From positions 6,749,900-6,813,899 of the forward strand of contig NC_089325.1 of the NCBI RefSeq assembly GCF_036669915.1: 64,000 nt of DNA, read 5' to 3'. Shown piece by piece: positions 56,301 to 64,000 of the stretch. The notes below the pieces were generated by a model. It saw only the letters and a list, made by a program, of their open reading frames with translations. It did not search any database and was not told the DNA's origin. The DNA is from Pocillopora verrucosa. Lineage: Eukaryota; Cnidaria; Anthozoa; Scleractinia; Pocilloporidae. The stretch's first letter is position 1, and each line of letters opens with the position of its first letter. The position numbers and the translations under genes were made by a program.

Positions 56301-57842
56301 TTCTTCCCTTTGCTGTTAATATTACATGTCATCCAACTCTTTTGTATGAAGAGTAAATATGCTTTTTGTGTTAACCAGTTGTTAGTAGCTGAAATGGATG
56401 ATCACTTTAATTGTGTATAGTAACTTGAAGTGTATATTGCATTTCTTATTCCTTGTTTGAGGAGTAGTTTTAATACTAACATTCATTGATGAGTTTTGAA
56501 CAAAGGTTATAAATACTTGAACCAGAGTTGATATCAAAGCACAACATAATTATATTTATAAATATTTCGTGTGGTGATGGTTTTCTGATGTTTTGCATTT
56601 GTTTTCAAAAGCATGTGATGTTTAGATATGTTAGATGAATTTTCTAGGAAGCTGTTTGGCAATTCATGTAAATTTAGTTTAATGCTAGTTTTAGGGAATC
56701 ACTCTGCCCCTTTCATCAAAGGCTATGCAAATTATCTTCAGTTAGTCTTGTAGTATTGGAGTAGTACATTGATGTGGCAATATCCCAGGAGTGTCACTTT
56801 GAGAAGTACTAGAATATGAATGACTTGTATTATGCGTTTCCCTTTTGCAAAGCTAGGCAAAAGGTCTGTATATTTTCCCCCCCCCCCCCAAAAAAAAAAA
56901 AACAAAAACAAAAAAAACAACAAAAAAACTGCACTCTTTAACAAGCTTGGAAAGTTCATGGGTACATGTTGCTCCTATTTGGTATTAAAAGGACAAATAA
57001 GGGTGAGGACAGCACCATGGTAGCTTTTCAAAGTTGGTCTAATGAATAACCTTAACTCTCCTTGTCTCTTTCAGTTATCATAGACAATCCCTGGTTCATA
57101 TCAAGGTTTATCGGAAACTCTCTTTGGCTCATAGCTTTGGTGTATTATATTTATATTTCTTTCCTAGGATACAGCGGTGAGTTTTTACTTCTTCAGATAT
57201 GTATAATTATTATGATTTCTCCTTATAATTCTGACTATCAGTGATGTAGCTTGCAGTTGCAATGCTGCTCTGTTGCTCACTGATATTCTGTCCTTTTTGG
57301 GGATATCACTTTGATTACATGTAATGTATCTTGGTCAGATTACTTTGTTTTGGAGTGATGATGTCTTTTAAACCTGTTGATGTTTTCATTGCTGTGACAT
57401 AACAACCTCCTGCCTCTGTTAGCAATGTCTTTCCCATTTAACACTAAACTTAAATATACTTTCACAAAGTTTTTTGTTCAGAGGAGCATTTACTTGAGCC
57501 TCATAAATGTAAAATTGATGAGCTTCAAAAGTTATTAACTGTGAAAATGACTGCCAACCCTTTCAATCGATGAGCCATGAAAATTTCATGAACATTCAAA
57601 ATAATTTAATTGCTTGCATGAGTATTTGATTATTAACTTCTCTTTGATTTTTTTTTTCGTAAATATCCACAGCATTACCATTTCTTCGAAGTACTGTAGT
57701 GCTACTGTATCCTGTCTTGTTGGTAGTGATGGGATACATTGTATCTCTTGCTGTGGGCTGGAACATAGGGCAGACATTTTTGCACTTTTATGAGTATAGA
57801 GTGGTGACTCAGACTGCCAGCTTGCCTCAAACTATTAGCTGA
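53335..57842 (+). CDS. UNC50: UNC50 ortholog, 7 exons (267 aa)
   Basis: The model is join(53335..53507, 54766..54791, 55224..55289, 55829..55949, 56207..56352, 57075..57176, 57673..57842), 804 nt, with GT-AG at every junction and phases consistent. UNC-50 is a conserved multi-pass Golgi/inner-nuclear membrane protein linked to trafficking of certain nicotinic receptors in worms. Matching blocks in order are FLRRILKYRHMDFEFALWQM, VYRNFHYHK, QTKDQWARDDPAFLVLLSIW, VDCIAVGL, VEWAYAFDVHLNAFFPLL, FIGNSLWL, YYIYISFLGYSALPFL and LYP. Length is close to the human protein (about 259 aa). Exon 2 is only 26 bp. Five or six hydrophobic segments are visible. The gene is convergent with the BPI-like gene downstream. 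Confidence 0.96.
54324..54486 (+). pseudogene. Decayed duplicate of UNC50 exon 1 inside intron 1
   Basis: The stretch follows the sequence of 53271-53437 almost step by step, including 5' flank (CTCTTTTGATGACCAACTG), ATG, GAGCCTGCAAAT, TATTCGCCCTCAAAGAAG and CAGTTCAAGTTTCTT. A TGA interrupts the frame 18 codons after the copied ATG and the donor end is missing. The similarity begins before the ATG, so the copy includes promoter-proximal DNA. Confidence 0.75.
56877..56928. repeat. Poly-C/poly-A low-complexity tract in UNC50 intron 5
   Basis: A run of 13 C is followed directly by about 39 bp of A-rich sequence with scattered C. Assembly errors are possible here. Confidence 0.85.
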
Positions 57843-58356
57843 ATGTCAGGCAGGAAATTTCTGGAGATCAGAGGATGTTGACCCATGGATCATAAAAAAA
57901 GATGTTAGCCAGCATAGTGTAAGTCCTCTTCATTAGGCTGAAATAGAGTGGGTGCTCTACTATGGAAAAAAAAGAATTAATTGCAGTAGCATTGTTCTTA
58001 TCTCATGATGCATCAGAACTTGGGACACATTTTTGGATGTACATAGTGTATCTATAATTTTTGATAAATCTATGACACTTGACCGTGCATTTCAGTAATT
58101 AAAATGGTGTCAGGACTACAGCAACAAAGAGATATGTGCATGTAACTAGCCTGTTCAAGTGAATATGCAAAGGTCTTTGGAAAAGATATTAATTGATAGA
58201 TATAGAGATCGTACCAATGAGCTTCCTTTTACCTTAAATATAATTGTAAGATGTCATTTAAACTAGTTGAGAAAATGTTTGTCAGTCTTTCATTGGGATG
58301 CAATTTTCTATGATGGAAAATATTATATACAGGTTGGAAATTATGCAGAAATGTAT

Positions 58357-58362
58357 AATAAA
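58357..58362 (+). terminator. Poly(A) signal of UNC50
   Basis: AATAAA on the + strand lies 515 bp after the UNC50 stop. A second + strand AATAAA near 58583 would place the transcript end inside the facing BPI-like 3' UTR. Confidence 0.5.
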
Positions 58363-58499
58363 GTAAATTATTACATGGTGCAAAACAGTTGCTTTACTTT
58401 TTACTGCATGATAAGTAGCAAGGATTAGTCTGAGGAGCTGAACTGACCATTTCCCACAGACAAGCGTGAGCCCAGATCTGTATATAAACATTGTAAAGT

Positions 58500-58505
58500 T
58501 TTATT
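58500..58505 (-). terminator. Poly(A) signal of the BPI-like gene
   Basis: AATAAA on the minus strand lies about 395 bp after the BPI-like stop codon, between the two possible UNC50 signals. The two 3' UTRs may overlap. Confidence 0.45.
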
Positions 58506-58898
58506 GGATTTGTCTTAAATATCATCCAACATTCATTGCAAGATTTCTCTTTGCACAAGTACACATCTGTTTCCACTTGTAGTAATAAAAATATAATATT
58601 TGGTGACTAAACAGTGATTTGATTACCAGCATTTTTTGCTGACCTGGTGGTACAATGTCCCAAGATCTGATCTTTAATTGATCCCTCCTTCTGCCACACA
58701 TTTCCTTGTATATAGTTACAAGAATGTGGCGTTAGATAAAGATGGAAACTTCTACCTGATAAGTTTAAGTCATTACCAATTCCATGGATAATCTATGGAC
58801 ATTGCCTACAGCCCTGTATTTATATTTTTTTCACAAGTAACAATGAAAGCACTTTGGAAAATAAAGCTGGGCTAGGATTTTCTCTCAACTCCTTCCAA

Positions 58899-61800
58899 TC
58901 AGTCTTGCACTCCATGAAACTTCCTCATAATTGAAGGGAAATTGTCTAAGGCTTGAGTAGCTTTGGAGCTAATCAGGCTGATAGCAGTCTTACAGATCTA
59001 CAATTAAAAGTGAGAAAATATCGAAATTGAAGTTAATTTTACTAACAACTGGTAGTCAATCAGTGTGTACTTGATACAAACAAGTTTTGTATTTTTGGAA
59101 AAAAAAATATGGAAATCATTCATCATCAAACTGTGAAACTCTGAAGGATGGAGAATGGATTAGCTTTATATGTACATGTTGGATTACCATCTGCTAAAAT
59201 TTTTTACTAGTGTAGTCAGATAATATCAACTTTGTGGCACTCTCACAACAACTGCTATCATTGCTCAACAAGCCATGTGATTTAACTCAAAACCTTCATT
59301 CCAGAAAACAGTCATGTTGGTTTGAAAAAAGTTGAGAAAGAATGATGGGATCAGTACTCAGAAAAATGTGTGAGCTCTTGTGTTAAAATACAGTACTTGT
59401 CAGTGTTTTAACTGGCACATAATTGGGTTGAAAAAATTAAATTAAAAATTTATAAAAAATTACTTCACAGTTATGAATAAATTTAAATGTTATTACCGGT
59501 GGCTTTTACCTGAGCAGAGAGTTGGTCTTTAAGGCTTGATGCCAAGCCATCAGCAAACAAATTATACAACCAGCTTGTGAAGAAATAAACAAAATTACAT
59601 AAAAATTACAACCAGCTTGTGAAGAAATAAACAAAATTACATAAAAATTACAACCAGTTTGTGGAAGGAAAATGTTGAATTAAGTATTTCACACTCAAGA
59701 TCTAGCACTACTTGATAATTTACTCTTTCCACTTTCTCCCATACATTGCTTATGGTTTTAGTTCTGCAAATCTAGTATTAAATCAATATTAATCATGGTT
59801 TGTTCCTAGTTGTCACCTGAACTTGAAAGTATATTGTTATTATGTAGAGAAATTACCTCTTTGGTCTCTTCTGGAAGTGAAACCAACCTCTTCACCAAGA
59901 TATAATATGAAAACCCTATATTATTCTACTCAAATTGAGTCAAAAACTGGATTTTGCATATTTTGGCCCTATTCCTGGAAATATCCTTCCAAAAAAGTGT
60001 TATCTACACAAGTAGGATTTGAATCTGGAAGAAATCAGCAAAATTAGTTGCTTCCTGCTATGGAAGGTGGAGTGGCAAAGCTTTAGACCATCATTATAAC
60101 TGTTGTTTCTTCGACTATGATGTATGCAGTTGCAATATAAATCATTACCTTGCACCTCCTTTGAACTTGATATGCACAGAGCCAATTTTCATGGTACAGT
60201 CTTTTGCACTGACTTTTCCCTTCTTCTCTCCCAAGTTACCTTCAATGCCAGACATAATAAAATATTTAGAATATTAAGTTGGTCACAGGTTGTTACAGAG
60301 TTTGGTGAATCTGTACAAAGGTGATCCATAACAGGATACTTGGAGAAATGTTCAGAAAATCTTGTAAATTTTAAAAATCACAAAGCCTCCACTTAGGATT
60401 AAAAAGTATGCATTTCATGAAATAGTATCTCACTTGTAGGCTTGCACTAACCATCAACATAGAAAGCCATTCCAAGTGACAGGTCTTTGATTGATAGGTC
60501 ACATGATCCTGAATCAGAGATGTGAGGCCTTATCAACAAAAACAATTCAAAAAATTAATATACTCACAATCTCTTAAATCTTAGATTTTGGAACTGATGG
60601 TAAAATTGTATCTAGCACAATACACAATAACTAATGTACAATAATTGGCCAACTGATCAGGGTTTTCCCGGAGGAGAGCTGAGTTCAGCAGTATAGACTC
60701 CTTCAGTCTTACTCAGAAATACCCATGCACACACAGACAGTACTTTTTACCAATCCTCAACACAGCAGAAGGCAATTCTAGTCTAGAGGACTGTCTGGCC
60801 ACACAATAAGGTTCAGTAGGAGCCCAGCAGTAGTATGAATATCAGAGCTTAGGTAGGGGGGGGGGAAGAGGGGGCTTTCTTCTTCAGTGATCCCTTCCTT
60901 CTGTATACTAAATCACCAGATTGACATTATAACCAGAGCAGAGCTGATTTAGTCCAATATACTGCAAGACTCATGCAAAATACCCATTTTCCAGAAGAAA
61001 ATCATCAACTGAAGGTTACAACTAGTAATGATAAAACAATGCTCTCAACCACCTTGCCCCTAAAATGTAGACAATGCAATTTTGATTTAAATCATATTTT
61101 TTTTTTTAATTTTAATTTTTTTCTATCATTTTTTCTCCCTTAAAACAACTTAAGAAACATATCTACTGACAACAAACCAAGAGTTCTCTTTGTAGTGCCA
61201 ATTAGCTGCCATATTTCCTGAGGCTTCATTAGCAGAAATCCGTAACCCGTGATCAGCTAATAGTGAAACATTGGTCTTCTTAATCACTACATTGGACAAC
61301 TTGATCCTAAAAATATACATCAAATTATATAGTATAAGACTGGACTAATTTGAAATTATGATTCAAACAATTCACTCATCTGGTTAAAATATTGATAAAA
61401 GTTGGTACAGTTATGCATACAGTCTAGGAAAAATTAAACAAATCTCCATATCCAGGTTGATCTTGAGACGTTTTAAAAAAGAACTTACTGGTTGAGATCG
61501 TACTGCACATTTCCTAATGGAGTTTTGATGGTTCCAGAAAGATTGGGAACTGATAAATCATTGAGTTCTTTAGAAATGAATGGAAGAATGATGTGGTCCA
61601 CTGTAAAGTTGAGAAAAAACCATTAGAAATCAGCCTAAAAAGTTATGCAAATACAAATTTTGAAGAGATCTGTAACATCAAAAGCAAAAAAGTTAAAATT
61701 ATAAATTGAATTAACTGGACTCGTATGTGACACAGGGTCCACTAATAAACATCTGGATACAGCAGCAGGAGATCTGCACTATCTCTGCTCCCCTAATTTG

Positions 61801-62766
61801 AGTTACAGTTACAGAAATGTGAAGATGAATGGTGAAAAATTACAAAGCAAACAAAATCCAACTTTAACCACATACCATTTTTTCACAAATCTACCAGCTT
61901 AAAATTAGATTAAATGATAGGATAGAGAGGGGATATGATTTTTAATCACATTCACCAGCTGACAAAGTTTGGTATCATCACATCCAAATGACATAACCAA
62001 AACATTCTAGCCTAATTAAAAGCGTGCATAGCTTCTATAAGTTGATGGAAAATCATTTGATTCGTTTTACACGTAAATTGATCTGCTTTTTTAAGCTTTC
62101 AACCTATCCAAAAAATTATGGAACCTGCAAACCACAAGTCCTCAGAAGTGAAACGCTAATCAAGGTGACCTCTATTAACCACCAGCCGAAGTGCAAATTG
62201 GCACCCTATGGTGTACTTAACAAATAAAAAAATATCACTGACATTTTCCTTAAGATAACGGTGAGTATATGAGGCCCTATTGATGGCCTATTTCCAACGG
62301 AGCGGTTAGCTGTCGAGGCTTATTAAGATCTGGAACCTTTCCCGTCGTTTATGCAGAGCGATGATTCATTCATTCGAGAGAGAACGATCAGTGATGTAGA
62401 CTGTATAAAATTAAATATAAATTGGTAAACAAATTTCACAGCACATTGCTTTAAGCTTTTAAAAAGAGCACCAATGCCTCGTTAGCGTCAGTTCAAGTTG
62501 TTCTCTGCCAAGATACAAAGAGCAGGGAAAGATTGTGATATCGATTGATATTAAATTTAACATAGGTAACAGAACTTGATCTTCTCAACGAATAAATTTT
62601 TACCGTAATCCGACGCTCTCTGAGTAATTTCTCGTTTCCATTCTGGTGCCAAATTCAAGTCGATGTCGATATTTTTGGCTGAACAATGTTCAACGACAAA
62701 AATTACCGACGAAAACAAAACGAATACTCTTTTAAACAGTGTTCCTTTGATGAACGGTTCTTCCAT
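58899..62766 (-). CDS. BPI/LBP-like lipid-binding protein, single barrel, 7 exons (244 aa)
   Basis: The model is complement(join(58899..58997, 59510..59573, 60149..60239, 60452..60528, 61178..61306, 61489..61600, 62604..62766)), 735 nt. BPI/LBP proteins are secreted TULIP-fold proteins that bind LPS or lipids. A hydrophobic signal segment (FKRVFVLFSSVIFVV) is followed by ITQRASDYG, LSVPNLSGTIKTPLGNVQYD, IKLSNVVI, ANWHYKENSWPHISDSGSCD, LSIKDLSLGM, a KDC...SVHIKF strand and WLYNLF....LKDQL...IC. These are the landmarks of the N-terminal BPI barrel, with the two disulfide Cys (SGSCD and QIC). The frame ends after about 244 aa, so the C-terminal barrel of full BPI (about 480 aa) is missing. Least certain is the weak donor of exon 3 (TTG/GTTTGT), chosen because only it restores the SWPHISDSGS reading. 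Confidence 0.84.
59567..59664. repeat. 42-bp tandem repeat duplicating a splice acceptor
   Basis: Two exact 42-bp units (59567-59608, 59609-59650) and a partial third span the 3' splice site of BPI-like exon 6. Each full unit holds TTTCTTCACAAG/CTGG on the minus strand, so two equal acceptors stand 42 bp apart. Confidence 0.85.
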
Positions 62767-63045
62767 ACCTGTCGTTTCGAACGAAATGTAATTTACACCT
62801 ACGAAGTCACGTCATTTTGCAGTTCGTTTATGGGAAAGATCTTCTCAGTTGAAGGTCTCATCAAAAATGCATTTTGTAGACAGTTTTATGGTAAAATCTA
62901 CCTGTAAGGATTAAACAGGTGAGCTGAACGCGAATTTCCCGCCATCTCTCCCGACCTGAGTAGATCGGCGACGAATATAGTCCGAGAAATTCACGAACTA
63001 ATCTGAGTTCTTCCGACAGAAACCGATGAAACCCGTGACTCAAAG
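62767..63045. promoter_or_regulatory. Divergent promoter region, BPI-like (-) and unidentified gene (+)
   Basis: Only 279 bp separate the two start codons. A CRE-like GTCACGTCA lies at about 62807 and a TTTCGAACGAAA palindrome near 62777. No TATA box is evident. An AG just upstream of the BPI-like ATG (GACAG/GTATGG on the minus strand) leaves open a further 5' exon for that gene. Confidence 0.4.
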
Positions 63046-63196
63046 ATGGCAGAGGAGGTAATCTTGCAATTCATGCATTTTGCATTTTGTTTTGATTTCG
63101 AGATTAATAAATACCACCGGTTTCTTTCTTTTTGACAGAATGAGTTAGAGGCCAAACGAATCGATGAGCTCAGGCAGCGGTTTTTTCATGAAAACG
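63046..63196 (+). CDS. First two coding exons of an unidentified gene (partial)
   Basis: Exon 1 (63046-63057) encodes MAEE and ends at GAG/GTAATC. Exon 2 (63139-63196) follows TTCTTTTTGACAG and encodes NELEAKRIDELRQRFFHEN before AACG/GTAAAT, ending in phase 1. The peptide is charged and helical, typical of the start of an intracellular protein. I do not recognise the family. The gene would continue to the right; no further exon is evident up to 64000. Support is the pair of consensus splice sites, a good ATG context (CAAAGATGG) and divergence from the BPI-like gene. Confidence 0.5.
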
Positions 63197-63199
63197 GTA

Positions 63200-64000
63200 A
63201 ATCTTTCCCAGGTTGCATGTTTTGAGTTATTTCTCAGCTGTGTTTTTGTATGCAAGTTCGACGAATTTTATGGAAAATTAACGTGGAAACTGTGCTCACT
63301 AGGTTAGCTTCAGCGTACGTTAAATTTTACGTAGTAGAAGCCTTTTGCTTTCGTAAGGAATGTCGGTAAAAAAACTGGAGGAATCATCTCGAACCAGTTC
63401 ATGCCACCAAATAACGCGGAAACTTTATTCAGATCGAATACTAATTCAAACATAATTACTTGATGATGAGAATTTCCATAATTTAAAATGTTTTCAACAA
63501 TACCATTTAACAGATTTTAAACAATTTGTCTTAAATTTTATGAACGAGAGTTTCATTGTGGTACTAATCAGTTTGGTGTTAGTAAAATACAATGACGTCA
63601 TTTTCTTCCTACAAGTTACTTTTCTCTCTTGGTTCAAATTTAATTTTTCCGCATTATCAGGGCTGAATGCTAAGGCAGGCTACTTTCATTCGCACTAAGG
63701 ATTTTTTCTCCTCTTATAATTTTTAATTTCTTTTTATGTCTGAAATGTAATGTTTCATCATTCAACAACACATTGTCGAGTGACACTAGTTTTCAAGCGT
63801 ACACATTTATCTTATCTCCCTATACCCAATTCCTTATCCTATAATAAATTAACAAGCCTTTAAGTATTGAGTCACAGAAAGTGGATGTGCACGAAAAGAT
63901 GAGTAGGAGACAGGAATTGGGCAGAGATTGCGTGGTATTAATCTTTAGGGTTCATAATGTCACAAGCTACCAATCCTTGATTTTAGGTGCAATTTTGCAA
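63200..64000. other. Presumed intron 2 of the unidentified gene
   Basis: AT-rich sequence without recognisable exons on either strand, up to the window end. Confidence 0.45.

Overview
This is a eukaryotic nuclear segment, most likely from an anthozoan cnidarian such as a stony coral or close relative. It is AT-rich. Its genes have GT-AG introns, some exons are as short as 21-26 bp, and TATA-type promoters and poly(A) signals are visible. Gene-poor stretches carry short MITE-like repeats, a tRNA-derived SINE and microsatellites. The organism call is an inference from gene content: stand-alone TAZ zinc-finger genes, IL-17-like ligands, animal JKAMP, UNC50 and a BPI-like protein. There are no bacterial operons, rRNA genes or CRISPR arrays.

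Layout. From 1 to 17.7 kb (+ strand) there are three tandem paralogs, TAZ-A (1698-3146), TAZ-B (8241-9362) and TAZ-C (15476-17630, two coding exons). Each has an N-terminal TAZ2-type zinc finger like that of CBP/p300, a long low-complexity middle and a shared C-terminal helical module. TAZ-B has lost four of its twelve zinc ligands. From 19.7 to 26 kb (- strand) there are two IL-17-like secreted ligands. Each has a tiny first exon that starts the signal peptide and a 441-bp second exon, and each has a kappaB-like site upstream. From 30.7 to 35.5 kb (- strand) lies an eight-exon JKAMP ortholog. From 38.4 to 42.3 and 46.8 to 51.6 kb (+ strand) there are two tandem four-exon genes for polytopic patatin-like hydrolases. 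In these the Ser and Asp of the catalytic dyad are separated by a large multi-pass membrane insertion. From 53.3 to 57.8 kb (+) lies a seven-exon UNC50 ortholog. From 58.9 to 62.8 kb (-) a seven-exon gene encodes one BPI/LBP-type barrel and converges on UNC50. At 63.0 kb (+) a new unidentified gene begins divergently from the BPI-like gene and runs off the window.

How it fits together. JKAMP and UNC50 are conserved ER/Golgi membrane housekeeping proteins. The others (IL-17-like, BPI-like, TAZ array, patatin-like pair) are tandem-duplicated or diverging families of the kind often seen in innate-immune or stress repertoires. No operon-like coupling is implied. The best candidates for something undescribed are the TAZ2 mini-protein array with its common C-terminal module, and the membrane-embedded split patatin pair with duplicated promoter/first-exon units upstream. 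All exon models were built by hand from splice consensus, reading phase and paralog or family comparison. No database or RNA data were available.
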